Shown in pieces: positions 35,397 through 44,336 of a stretch of 64,000 bases of DNA. Numbering within the stretch: the stretch's first letter is position 1; each line of letters begins with the position of its first letter. The notes under the pieces are model-generated. The model was given only the letters and a program-made list of their open reading frames with translations. It did no database searches and was not told the origin of the DNA. Source of the DNA: JACKHO01 sp041398745 (GTDB lineage: Bacteria > Planctomycetota > Planctomycetia > Planctomycetales > Planctomycetaceae). The position numbers and the translations under genes are program-made. The stretch is taken from the NCBI GenBank assembly GCA_041398745.1, contig JAWKUB010000005.1, forward strand, positions 248,001 through 312,000, read 5' to 3'.

Positions 35397-37118
35397 TCAG
35401 TCGTCTGAAGGTATCTGCCCGCCATCCAAATTCAGAGTGTTGGATTCAATAGGATGCCCGTCGTCATCTGGAACGAAGGGCCAGTGCATGCGGAATTTGG
35501 CACCGCCGGTCGGTACATTCTCTGCCGAGATATCGCCCCCATGTTCTGTCAGAATTTTGCGCGAGACGGGCAGCCCCAGACCAGTACCGCGCGAGCCCTT
35601 GGTCGACTCGAACAAATGGAACATCTTCGGCAATTCTTCCTCGGGAATACCCGGTCCGTTATCTTCGACCTCGACCCACACTGTTTCAGACACATGGTCA
35701 ATTCCTGACCGAACAATGACACGGGGTGACTCTTCCCCATCGACCGCATCAATGGCGTTCGTCAGCACATTCAGCAGTGCCCGGTGAAGGCCGTCCGGAT
35801 CGAAAAGGGAGTTTGGCATGTCCTGCAGCAATTCGAAGTCGATACTCAATCCAAACTCTTCACAGCGTGCGGCCATGAGTTCGCACACTTCGTGAATGAG
35901 CACGTTCAAGTTCGTCGACTTCGGTTCCGGTTGCCGCTCCTTACTGAACTGCAGCATGTCCATGACGAGGTTGTAAATTCGGTCGAGATTCCGCTCGACA
36001 ATTCCCCAGCCCTGTTTGATTGTCTTTTCATCGTGCTGATGCAGTCCATTGTCAACCAGGTACCCGCCGCCGCGCACCCCCTGCAGAATGTTCTTGATGT
36101 GATGACTCATGGTCGCAATGGTTTGCCCCATCGCTCCAAGTCGTTCCGCTTCCACCAGTGCCTGCTGGTAACGATTGTTTTCAATGAACAACGCCGTTTG
36201 CCGGCCAATGGCCTGCAGCAGGTTCAGCAGTGCATCATTCAAACGTTCTGAGTTCTTGCTCCGGCTGGGATTCATTTTGGTGGTAATGTCGACATACACC
36301 ACGCCCATGAGTTCGTAACGACCCTGCATGGGCACGCACATGGCTTCCCGAATGCCGGACTGCAGGATACTTCTGCCGCCGTCGAACCGACTGTCGTGCG
36401 AGGCGTCACTGGTGCGGACGCCCCGACCATTCTCAATGACATATTCCACAATGCTCGTGGAGATGGGCATCCGTTCGCTATCGCCCGATTGGGTTGTATG
36501 GCTAATGACTCGTGGCTCAATGACATCTGTCTTGGAATTCGTTACCAGCATGCATCCCCGCTCTGCGCCGACGGCGGTCAGCGTGAGGTCGAGAATGTTC
36601 TGGAGACTTTGGTCCAGCGACGCCATCGGCCGCACGATTTCTTCCGTTATTCGATACAGCGCATTCAAACTCGCTCCCGCCTGCAGTCCTCCAGCAATGT
36701 TGGCTGTGTTATCTCCGCCAAAATGGGTGACACTGTCACGCGGAACTCGCCCCACAATATGGGAATGATCCTGGGAGGAATCGGCGACAAGTTGAATGCG
36801 TGAGTGCGCACCCTCAACGAGGGAGCTTGCTCCGGAGTCGAACAGCAGGATGGTTCGCCCAACCTGGATTTGATCACCCTGCTGCAGTTCCTGCTCACGT
36901 ACTGCCAGACCGTTGACGTAGGTACCGTTGGAACTGTTGAGGTCAACAATGCTCCAGTTCTCGTCTCTTTGCACAAGGCGAGCATGCTGTCGCGATGCTT
37001 CACTGTCATTCACACGAATGTCGCACTTGGTGCTGCGTCCCAACACCAGTTGCGGAACGTCCAAAGGGTACCGGTTCCCTTGATCCGCTCCTTGCACAAT
37101 GAGAATAGAGGCTTCCAT
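35397..37118 (-). CDS. FHA-GAF sensor histidine kinase
   Basis: This 573-residue soluble kinase has an N-terminal FHA domain (L-V-L-G-R-S-T-K-C-D-I, then S-R-Q-H-A-R and N-S-S-N-G-T-Y-V-N-G). A GAF domain follows (about 155-300; A-E-R-G-C-M-L-V). Then comes a HisKA-type H box (M-S-H-H-I-K-N-I-L) and a HATPase with N-A-I-D-A-V, D-N-G-P-G-I and G-T-G-L-G-L. I start at ATG 37118, which places the FHA strand at the N-terminus; the frame opens at 37202. There is no membrane segment, so it senses a cytosolic phosphothreonine partner or ligand. No cognate response regulator is adjacent. Confidence 0.9.
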   Translation of the reverse strand: MEASILIVQGADQGNRYPLDVPQLVLGRSTKCDIRVNDSEASRQHARLVQRDENWSIVDLNSSNGTYVNGLAVREQELQQGDQIQVGRTILLFDSGASSLVEGAHSRIQLVADSSQDHSHIVGRVPRDSVTHFGGDNTANIAGGLQAGASLNALYRITEEIVRPMASLDQSLQNILDLTLTAVGAERGCMLVTNSKTDVIEPRVISHTTQSGDSERMPISTSIVEYVIENGRGVRTSDASHDSRFDGGRSILQSGIREAMCVPMQGRYELMGVVYVDITTKMNPSRSKNSERLNDALLNLLQAIGRQTALFIENNRYQQALVEAERLGAMGQTIATMSHHIKNILQGVRGGGYLVDNGLHQHDEKTIKQGWGIVERNLDRIYNLVMDMLQFSKERQPEPKSTNLNVLIHEVCELMAARCEEFGLSIDFELLQDMPNSLFDPDGLHRALLNVLTNAIDAVDGEESPRVIVRSGIDHVSETVWVEVEDNGPGIPEEELPKMFHLFESTKGSRGTGLGLPVSRKILTEHGGDISAENVPTGGAKFRMHWPFVPDDDGHPIESNTLNLDGGQIPSDD

Positions 37119-37342
37119 TTGGCCAGTACCTGACAGGTTCACAAGTACACCTCGGCAGAACTCACACCACCGACTGACCAGACGATATTTGAACCGACAC
37201 AAGATTGACAGCGCGTCGGAGAGATTTGTCGCGGACGGAAATACGTCTCACGAAAGTCGCAGGCATGTGCTACGTTCACATTACGAAACATATTCCCAAT
37301 TCGAATCGCTGCCATTAAAGACTGATTGTGAGGATTGCACAA

Positions 37343-38665
37343 ATGAAAGTTGTCATGTTGGGGACTGGCTACGTCGGATTGGTGACCGGTACCTGCTTTG
37401 CCGACAGCGGTAATGACGTGACGTGCGTCGACATCAATCAGGAGAAGGTCGACAAGCTCAACGCGGGCCAAATCCCCATTTACGAACCCGGCCTCGAAGA
37501 AATGGTTCGCAGGAATGTGGAGGCAAAACGACTCCACTTCACGACCGACCCAGCCACCTGCGTTCCCGAGGCCGACTGTGTGTTCATCGCTGTTGGAACG
37601 CCACAGTCTGACGATGGCGCCGCCGATTTGACGTACGTTTTCAGTGCGGCACGGGGAGTTGCACCGCTGCTTCGTGAAGATGCCATTGTCGTCACCAAGA
37701 GTACAGTTCCTGTGGGGACCAATCGCCGCGTGTTTGAAATTCTCAAGGAAGAAACGGGTCGCGACGTACACGTTGCCAGCAATCCCGAATTTCTGAAAGA
37801 AGGCTGCGCCATCGACGATTTCGTCAAACCGGACCGTGTTGTCGTCGGCGTCATGACTCCTGAAATCAGCAAGCGACTTCACGAACTGTACCGCCCATTT
37901 TTGCGGACTGAGAATCCGTTTCTCGTCATGGGCCTGGAGAGCGCCGAAATGACGAAATACGTGGCAAACTGCATGCTGGCCACGAAAATCAGTTTCATTA
38001 ACGAAATGGCCAACCTCTGCGAACGCGTGGGGGCCGACATCAACGAAGTCCGCAAAGGAATTGGTCACGACCAGCGAATTGGGTTCTCCTTCCTGTTCCC
38101 CGGTGTGGGTTACGGCGGCTCTTGTTTCCCTAAGGACGTAAGGGCCATGATTGCCGTCGGTGCCCAGCGAGGTTTCCACACACAAATCCTGCAATCCGTG
38201 GATGATGTCAACGTGCGTCAGAAGGAAGTTCTGTTCTCCAAGATCCAGAAATACTTTGACGGCAAATTGAGCGGGAAGCGGATTGCCATGTGGGGGCTTG
38301 CCTTCAAGCCACGGACCGACGACATCCGTGAGGCGCCGTCCGTCGAACTCATCACGCGTCTACTGGAAGCGGGAGCGGAAGTCAGCGTGCACGATCCCGT
38401 TGCCATCGAAAATGTGAAACAGGTCTTCGGAAATCAAATTACGTATTGGCCGCACCATTACGAGGCTCTCGACAATGCCGATGCGCTCGCCATTGTCACG
38501 GAGTGGAATGAATATCGCACTCCCGACTTCAGTTACCTGCTCCACAAAATGGCGGGTCCAGCCATCTTCGATGGTCGCAACCTGTTCGATCCCGCCCGCA
38601 TGCAAGAGCTTGGTTTCTTCTACACCGGAATTGGGCAAGGTGCATCAGTTCACGAAATGGGCTGA
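37343..38665 (+). CDS. ugd: UDP-glucose 6-dehydrogenase
   Basis: This 440-residue enzyme oxidises UDP-glucose twice with NAD+ to UDP-glucuronate, a precursor of envelope polysaccharides. It carries the Rossmann motif M-L-G-T-G-Y-V-G-L-V-T-G, the substrate motif E-F-L-K-E-G, the A-N-C-M-L-A-T-K-I-S-F-I-N-E segment, and the catalytic cysteine in G-V-G-Y-G-G-S-C-F-P-K-D. The C-terminal domain has G-L-A-F-K-P-R-T-D-D-I-R-E. I use ATG 37343 rather than the GTG at 37328. It is transcribed divergently from the FHA kinase. No glycosyltransferase cluster is next to it. Confidence 0.95.
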   Translation: MKVVMLGTGYVGLVTGTCFADSGNDVTCVDINQEKVDKLNAGQIPIYEPGLEEMVRRNVEAKRLHFTTDPATCVPEADCVFIAVGTPQSDDGAADLTYVFSAARGVAPLLREDAIVVTKSTVPVGTNRRVFEILKEETGRDVHVASNPEFLKEGCAIDDFVKPDRVVVGVMTPEISKRLHELYRPFLRTENPFLVMGLESAEMTKYVANCMLATKISFINEMANLCERVGADINEVRKGIGHDQRIGFSFLFPGVGYGGSCFPKDVRAMIAVGAQRGFHTQILQSVDDVNVRQKEVLFSKIQKYFDGKLSGKRIAMWGLAFKPRTDDIREAPSVELITRLLEAGAEVSVHDPVAIENVKQVFGNQITYWPHHYEALDNADALAIVTEWNEYRTPDFSYLLHKMAGPAIFDGRNLFDPARMQELGFFYTGIGQGASVHEMG

Positions 38666-38905
38666 GAATTCGGTGAGAACCGTGATTTTCTTCGAATTTC
38701 AGTTTTTTTCTCCACCACCGAGCAATTCCGTGACCTAGCGTTGGACTGTTGTATTCCGCGAGTTCCAAAATCTGTCGCCCGAATGGGAAGCGGGAACTCC
38801 GTTGCACGACAACGGCAAAGCTTCTGCGAGGAAGTGACGCAAAGCCATGGGACTGAACCAAGTCGGCTCAGTCTGCCAGGTTACCGAATGCATTATGAGG
38901 ATATC

Positions 38906-39658
38906 ATGCAACGCTCATTGTACGTCTGTTTCGCCAGTATTCTGTTGTCCAGCACAAGCTTCGGCTTCGATGCACTCCAGGATGCTCTCGCTGAAGCGCC
39001 TCCCATTGTCCGTGTGGAGGAAGACTGGGAAATCATGATTGCCGAGCCGCTGCCAGAGGCAAATCTCCCGCAAATTGTCACGGTGTTCGGCCCCACCGAT
39101 GCCAGCTTCGGTACGCACACCATGTTTGAAATCAACCATGGAACTCTTCCGCAGTTCACCGAGGGTGGAATGCAGCTGCAGGTCTGGTGGGGAGATTTCC
39201 TCGTCGGCTACCGGCAGCAGTTTGCTCCCACAGAACTCTCTTTCAACAGCGAAATCATTCGATACACCACGGTGACGCGACTGCATGACGACCATTTGCA
39301 TATGGAAGTCGTCAATGGTCACTCCGCCACTTTCGGACAGTTTGGAAACAGTTCGGGGAGCGACGACGGAGGCTTTCTGTCGCAGCGTTTGTACACGTTT
39401 CGCGACGATTTGAATCCATATGACCCCTACAACTCCCTGCGACACTCGCGTGTCACCTATGGTGCGAACCGAGTCAACCGGTTTGTCCGCAAGTCAATTC
39501 GCTTCTACTCAGAAGAAGGGCTCTACATTGCAGACAATACTCGCCGGTATGTGCATCGTCTCAATGCTGACATTGAGTATGAAGCAAACGGCACTGGGGG
39601 CTATGGAGAGAGTTCAAGTACAGACACGTCGGGTACGTCTGGCACCAGTTCACCCTAG
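38906..39658 (+). CDS. secreted protein of unknown function, upstream of Tad-type genes
   Basis: This 250-residue protein starts at ATG 38906 (GAGG, five bases before), giving a signal peptide (LYVCFASILLSSTSFGF). The frame opens at 38741, but the earlier residues look non-coding. The mature protein is acidic and beta-rich, with aromatic strands such as GGMQLQVWWGDFLVGYRQQF and a Tyr/Arg-rich region (DPYNSLRHSRVTYG). The tail is Ser/Thr/Gly-rich (SSSTDTSGTSGTSS). No family is recognised. It precedes the TadG-like gene by 52 bases, which suggests co-expression. Confidence 0.65.
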   Translation: MQRSLYVCFASILLSSTSFGFDALQDALAEAPPIVRVEEDWEIMIAEPLPEANLPQIVTVFGPTDASFGTHTMFEINHGTLPQFTEGGMQLQVWWGDFLVGYRQQFAPTELSFNSEIIRYTTVTRLHDDHLHMEVVNGHSATFGQFGNSSGSDDGGFLSQRLYTFRDDLNPYDPYNSLRHSRVTYGANRVNRFVRKSIRFYSEEGLYIADNTRRYVHRLNADIEYEANGTGGYGESSSTDTSGTSGTSSP

Positions 39659-39710
39659 TGGAATTTCAATCGGGTATTTTTCGCTCCGCTCCCCATCCAC
39701 CATTTGAGTC

Positions 39711-40898
39711 ATGTTCGCCATGCAAACTCACATTCGCAAATCCGTCAAAACTCGTCCCTCGACAGAACGCGACGGGAGTGGTCTCGTCCTGGGTGCCGCA
39801 TCAATGGTGATGCTGTTCGCCTTCACCGCGTTCGCAGTCGACATTGGCTACATTACGCTGACGAAGGCTGAGCTTCAAAAAACCGCCGATGCCGCCGCGA
39901 TGGCTGCGACCATTGAAATGTACGAAGGCTGGGGCGCCGGAGCCACGTTAACGACTGCACAAACTGAAGCTGCTGCCCGTCAGGCTGCCGTTGACGTCGC
40001 AGCGCTGAATCGAGCCGGCGGACATGCTTCCACATATGTCGACCCGGCGCGTGACGTTCGCCTCGGCAATGCACAGTGGGACGCAACTGCCCAGGAATGG
40101 ATCTACAACTGGGGAGTGGCTCCTTACAACATTGTGGAAGTCACCGTCCGGCGCGATCAGACTGGCAGCGCTTTGGGAGACGAACCACTCGATTTGTTCT
40201 TTGCCCCCATTATTGGGAACGACCATGCAAGCCTTACCGCTGTTGCCGTAGCAGGAATCAAGCCTGGTGTTGGCGTGCGAAAGATCCCCGGACTCAATGT
40301 GGGCGTCTTGCCAATCGCACTCGATGTTTACACCTGGGACGCAGTCATGGCTGCGGAGAATTACAACGACAACTTCACCTACAACGACGAAAACCGAACG
40401 GTCACTACTGGCGGCGACAATATTCGCGAAATCAACATTTACCCCGAAGGTTCGCCGAACCTGCCACCTGGTAACCGCGGTACCGTCGACTTCGGTCTCA
40501 ACAACAACAGTACTGCCGATATCAGCCGCCAGATTCGATACGGACTGAACGAAGCGGACATGGAAGCACTGGGCGGTGAATTGCGTTTCGATATGCTTCC
40601 CATGGAAGTCAATGGCGACACTGGAATTAGTGCCGGGATCAAGGACGACCTTGAGTACATCAAAGGCCAACCGCGTCTCCTGCCACTGTTCGACACCGTG
40701 TCTGGTCCCGGAAACAACGCTTACTACAACATTGTCCGTTTCGTTCCCGTTCGCATTGTCTACGTCAAGCTGACCGGAAAACCAGCGGGCAAGAAGGTGC
40801 TTGTGCAACCGTGCCCATACACAGATCCCACCGTAATTTCGGGTGAAACCATTATCGAAGAAGATTCCATCCTGTCCCCACTGGGGCTTCTACGGTAG
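39711..40898 (+). CDS. TadG-like pilus-associated protein (Tad domain)
   Basis: This 395-residue protein opens with a basic stretch and a hydrophobic helix, L-G-A-A-S-M-V-M-L-F-A-F-T-A-F-A-V-D-I-G-Y, followed by K-A-E-L-Q-K-T-A-D-A-A-A-M-A-A. That is the Putative Flp pilus-assembly TadE/G-like signature (PF13400-type). The remaining 330 residues are exposed and beta-rich, with no von Willebrand domain recognised. Family members are anchored minor pilins or envelope proteins of the Tad system. The next gene encodes a TadE-type protein. The tad ATPase, prepilin peptidase and secretin are not in the window. Confidence 0.8.
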   Translation: MFAMQTHIRKSVKTRPSTERDGSGLVLGAASMVMLFAFTAFAVDIGYITLTKAELQKTADAAAMAATIEMYEGWGAGATLTTAQTEAAARQAAVDVAALNRAGGHASTYVDPARDVRLGNAQWDATAQEWIYNWGVAPYNIVEVTVRRDQTGSALGDEPLDLFFAPIIGNDHASLTAVAVAGIKPGVGVRKIPGLNVGVLPIALDVYTWDAVMAAENYNDNFTYNDENRTVTTGGDNIREINIYPEGSPNLPPGNRGTVDFGLNNNSTADISRQIRYGLNEADMEALGGELRFDMLPMEVNGDTGISAGIKDDLEYIKGQPRLLPLFDTVSGPGNNAYYNIVRFVPVRIVYVKLTGKPAGKKVLVQPCPYTDPTVISGETIIEEDSILSPLGLLR

Positions 40899-40966
40899 TC
40901 ATACACCTAAGGTCGATTCGTCCTAACCAAGGTTCGTTCATTCCCTCAGCAACGGACACAGAAACA

Positions 40967-41425
40967 ATGAGAATACTCCGTCCACGTCGAACTGCAGGAA
41001 ATCAAACCGAACGCCGCACCGGTGCGGCAATGGTGGAAACTGCACTTGTCCTCCCCATTATGATGATGGTCATCCTTGGCATTGTCGAATTTGGCCGGGC
41101 CTTCATGGTTTGCCAGCTATTGACGAACGCCGCACGAGAAGGCGGCCGCTCGGCAGTCATTCCGGGCAGCACGAGCCCTCAGGTCACAGCCGATATACAG
41201 GGGCTCGTAGCCAACACCGTTGGCGTCGATACGACCGAAGTTGCCGTGAGCATCCTGGTCACTCCCTACGCTGGCGGGAATTCACACAGCGACCTGTCCC
41301 TCGCTCAGAAACGTGATTTGTGTGACATTCGGGTAGTTGTCGCCTACGACAACGTGAGCTTCGTCCCCGCCAAGTGGATGACCGGCGTCAACCTGACCGG
41401 GCAGACCGCCATGCGGCACGAATGA
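40967..41425 (+). CDS. TadE-family minor pilin-like protein
   Basis: This 152-residue protein has the TadE motif after a basic N-terminus: R-R-T-G-A-A-M-V-E-T-A-L-V-L-P-I-M-M-M-V-I-L-G-I-V-E-F-G-R. The conserved Glu at position 5 of the motif is the one used in type-IV-pilin-like processing and assembly. The 100-residue C-terminal part carries two cysteines and a strand-rich region (VAVSILVTPYAGG). It lies 68 bases after the TadG-like gene, and a hairpin follows the stop. It is probably inner-membrane-anchored with a periplasmic domain. Confidence 0.85.
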   Translation: MRILRPRRTAGNQTERRTGAAMVETALVLPIMMMVILGIVEFGRAFMVCQLLTNAAREGGRSAVIPGSTSPQVTADIQGLVANTVGVDTTEVAVSILVTPYAGGNSHSDLSLAQKRDLCDIRVVVAYDNVSFVPAKWMTGVNLTGQTAMRHE

Positions 41426-41461
41426 CAACGGAATAATTAATTCACTGAGACAGGAAAAGGC

Positions 41462-41484
41462 ACGCCAAACTCACCGTTTGGCGT
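41462..41484. terminator. bidirectional terminator between tadE-like and Gfo/Idh genes
   Basis: A nine-base perfect stem ACGCCAAAC/GTTTGGCGT with a five-base loop lies between two convergent genes. T-rich runs follow on both sides (CCCTTTCTC on plus, GCCTTTTCC on minus). Confidence 0.75.
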
Positions 41485-41523
41485 CCCTTTCTCAATTCAA
41501 TGGCAACTGGCGTCAATTAGGAA

Positions 41524-42837
41524 TTAACCTTCGCGGACTTCCCAGCCAGCCCGGTATTCTTTCCGGATGTACTTGTCGGCCTCAGGGCAGTTTGTTGCCT
41601 TAAGGTTGGCGGCATCCCATTCCAGTTCCTGGCCCACGCGGTAGGCCACGTTGCCGAGAAGCACTGCTTCGGAGAGGGCTCCCGAATAGTCAAAGTTGCA
41701 GGTGGTTGGCGAACCATCCTTACAGGCTTTGATCCACTCTTTGTGATGCCCAATCGACGCGGCAATGGATTGTTCGGGTGGCTGGAAGTCCTTGAACTTC
41801 TCGGCCGGGAACAGACGGTAGCTGCCGTAGTCGGCGAACATGGTTCCTTCCGTCCCTTTGAACATCACACCGCTTCCTGGCACACGCTGTCCTTCGACTG
41901 TTTTGGGAATGAGGTTTCCGTCGTACCAGGTCAGCTTGCAGGCGCTGAGTCCCTCTCGTTCAGGGAATTCGTAATGCACAATGAGGCCCAGCGGACAAGT
42001 TTCCGGATGTACTTCTGGACCTTCGGCGGAAACCTTGGTTGGGTGACGCAGCTTCAGCGCCCAGAAAGGCAGGTCCATGTAGTGACAGGCCATATCACCC
42101 AACGTTCCCTGCCCGAAGTCCCACCAGCGCCGCCAGTTGGCCGGATGATAACGTCCCGCGGCGTAGGGTCGCTCGGGGGCTGGTCCGAGCCACAAATCCC
42201 AATTGAGGTTCGCGGGTACGGGGTCAGCCTTCTCAGGTCGTTCGCCACCGCCCCAACCTTTTCCGACCCAGACGTGAACATCGGTGACGTCACCAATGGC
42301 ACCGGACTGGATAATCTCTACGACACGACGGTAGTTGTCGCCAGCGTGGATTTGCGTCCCCAATTGTGTTGCCACACCATATTTCTTCGCGGCTTCTGCG
42401 ATGATGCGAGACTCTTCAACCGTGTGCGTTAGTGGCTTCTCACAGTACACGTGGAGTTTCTTGCGAATGGCTCGAATGGAAGCGGGGGCATGATTGTGGT
42501 CGGCAGTGGCTACCACCACGGCGTCGGCCTTGTCGGCTTCCTGTTCAATCATTTCCCGGTAGTCTTCGTAGGTACGGGCACTCGGGAACTGTGCTGAAGC
42601 TCGATCCAAATAGTTCTTGTCAATGTCGCACAGGGCCACAATGTTCTCGTGGGCGACGCCACTGACATCTGCTGCGGCTCTGTTGGCGGTACCGACACAC
42701 ATGATTTTCAACAGCTCGTTGGCTGAGGTGGACTCAGCAGCTGGAGCACCACTTGCCCAGAGGCCAGCTGAGATGGCAGCACCAGCACCTGTTGATTTAA
42801 GAAAATTACGTCGGGAAACCTGCTTACGTTGCGTCAT
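41524..42837 (-). CDS. Gfo/Idh/MocA family oxidoreductase, Tat-exported
   Basis: This 437-residue protein starts at ATG 42837, preceded by GGAAGGA. It begins with a twin-arginine signal (V-S-R-R-N-F-L-K, then GAGAAISAGLWASGAPAA). A Rossmann fold follows (I-M-C-V-G-T-A-N-R-A with A-L-C-D-I-D). Then come the family's C-E-K-P-L-T-H segment, where the Lys is catalytic, and a C-terminal sugar-binding-type domain with a G-D-M-A-C-H-Y-M-D motif. Such exported members are numerous in planctomycetes and are thought to oxidise sugars or their derivatives in the periplasm with NAD(P). The substrate is unknown. Confidence 0.93.
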   Translation of the reverse strand: MTQRKQVSRRNFLKSTGAGAAISAGLWASGAPAAESTSANELLKIMCVGTANRAAADVSGVAHENIVALCDIDKNYLDRASAQFPSARTYEDYREMIEQEADKADAVVVATADHNHAPASIRAIRKKLHVYCEKPLTHTVEESRIIAEAAKKYGVATQLGTQIHAGDNYRRVVEIIQSGAIGDVTDVHVWVGKGWGGGERPEKADPVPANLNWDLWLGPAPERPYAAGRYHPANWRRWWDFGQGTLGDMACHYMDLPFWALKLRHPTKVSAEGPEVHPETCPLGLIVHYEFPEREGLSACKLTWYDGNLIPKTVEGQRVPGSGVMFKGTEGTMFADYGSYRLFPAEKFKDFQPPEQSIAASIGHHKEWIKACKDGSPTTCNFDYSGALSEAVLLGNVAYRVGQELEWDAANLKATNCPEADKYIRKEYRAGWEVREG

Positions 42838-42910
42838 GGATGATCGTCCTTCCAACGAATGATTGAATTCATTTGCATCAACACTGGCCCATGTGATGAC
42901 TATGACGAAT

Positions 42911-44011
42911 TCATGAGCCGGGTACAACGCTCATTCGCGTGGAAGTCGTGTCATTCAACAATTCCTGCATGTAGCGCCGCAATCGTACTTCGAACCAGTG
43001 GACGTCATTTCCGAAGAACTGCTGGAAGTCGGCAAGCCGTTCGGACTCTGGATAGATGCCCAACGGGGAACGTCCGCCGACATGCTCCAGATAGGCAGAG
43101 AACTGCTTGGACTGAGTTTCCATCAGATAGAACGTCATTGCCCACGATATGGCGTACGCGTCGAGTGTATTGTCTCGAAAGTAGCTCTGATCATTCGCGA
43201 CGAATGCACTCAGTTCCAGCGACGACTGACGTTTCAAAACGCCAGAAAGTTGAACAAGTTGGTCGGGATGGACACGTTGGGCCTGACTTCCTGTTCCAGT
43301 ACGACAGCTGGGGAGTTCCAAGGTGACGGCCAGCCCTTCGACAAGCCAAATCGGAAGTTTCGAGAGACGTGGCATGAGGCCCAAGTTGAAACAAAGCTGA
43401 TGCACCGCTTCGTGAGCCAGTGTCTTTTTGACGCCCGAGGCGATGTCGCCTCCTGCACTCGCATCGTATGTCACGATTCGATTCGAAATGGGATGGTAGT
43501 AGCCGAGTACTGTGTCGCCCGGAGTCTTCCGCTCCTGCTCAGCGTGCGTCAAGAATTCCTCCCTCGTCGCGAAGACAATGACCACCAATGGCATCGCGTT
43601 GTCCTGCAAAAGAAACCCCCGCCGCGAAAAATAAGACTTCACGGACCGCGAAACCTCATTGAGGTGATTTCCATAGGCGTCCACGCGCCCAGGAACAGCG
43701 GCGACGACATAGTCACCAATGGACTTTACCGCATACTCGCGACTCAATTCGTTGCGAAGTTGCGTTCGCACGAGGGCGGAAGTGGCTGGCACAAAACGTT
43801 CGGACAGCTTGCGAAAGCTGGTCACTTCGTTCAAACGGATGCGACGATATTCACCATAAGGCGTTTCGAGCCAGCAAATCGACTTGTCGTGAATGACATC
43901 ACGTCCCTGCGTGACCTCCGAATTCGTCGAAAGTTCGAGAAGCGGGTCTCCGTGAACCGTCCCGCTGGCAACGATTGCGAACAGCGCAATCGCCTGAGCA
44001 ATTCGTAACAT
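42911..44011 (-). CDS. DUF1570-like secreted HExxH protein
   Basis: This 366-residue protein has a signal peptide (LRIAQAIALFAIVASGTVHG). The putative zinc site is H200-E-A-V-H204, followed by P-I-W-L-V-E-G-L-A-V, where Glu would be the third ligand. The V-V-I-V-F-A-T-R-E-E-F segment before it matches the other DUF1570-like protein at 27112-27996. It lacks a lipobox. It lies 73 bases upstream of the Gfo/Idh gene on the same strand. A long reading frame on the opposite strand (42998-44008) is an antisense shadow. Confidence 0.78.
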   Translation of the reverse strand: MLRIAQAIALFAIVASGTVHGDPLLELSTNSEVTQGRDVIHDKSICWLETPYGEYRRIRLNEVTSFRKLSERFVPATSALVRTQLRNELSREYAVKSIGDYVVAAVPGRVDAYGNHLNEVSRSVKSYFSRRGFLLQDNAMPLVVIVFATREEFLTHAEQERKTPGDTVLGYYHPISNRIVTYDASAGGDIASGVKKTLAHEAVHQLCFNLGLMPRLSKLPIWLVEGLAVTLELPSCRTGTGSQAQRVHPDQLVQLSGVLKRQSSLELSAFVANDQSYFRDNTLDAYAISWAMTFYLMETQSKQFSAYLEHVGGRSPLGIYPESERLADFQQFFGNDVHWFEVRLRRYMQELLNDTTSTRMSVVPGS

Positions 44012-44336
44012 GGGGGCCTCTCACACCGTAATTCACGTCAGATTTGCGGTTTACTGCGGAAGTCTAGCCCATACTCGTCGCTCCCATCGGACTCGGTCCC
44101 TTCCATTGGAAATCCTGAGCGAATGGAATCCTCGATTTCGTCGCAATTTGGCTGTTATGACGGTTATGTTTGCAGCACGAGGCAAGCGGCAACGAAGCAT
44201 CACAGCTGGCAACCTTCGCGAAGTCAGCAAATTCATTGCAAAGTCTCACCGGCGCCGTCACAATGTGACTGGAGTTCCCACACCGAGATTTCATCTCGCA
44301 ACATGAATGTTGAGTGAGCGTTAGGGAGAAGAGCGA
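44012..44336. other. intergenic region between divergent genes
   Basis: This gap must hold promoters for the DUF1570-like gene (minus) and floA (plus). A ribosome binding site, GGGAGAAG, precedes floA. No other feature is visible. Confidence 0.4.

Noticed and set aside
37139..38194. A 351-codon frame on the minus strand opposite the UDP-glucose dehydrogenase.
   Set aside because: It is a shadow of a strongly conserved gene in a high-GC context; the translation shows no domain.
42998..44008. A 336-codon plus-strand frame opposite the DUF1570-like gene.
   Set aside because: The minus-strand protein has a signal peptide and HExxH motif; the plus-strand translation has neither and starts inside the gene.
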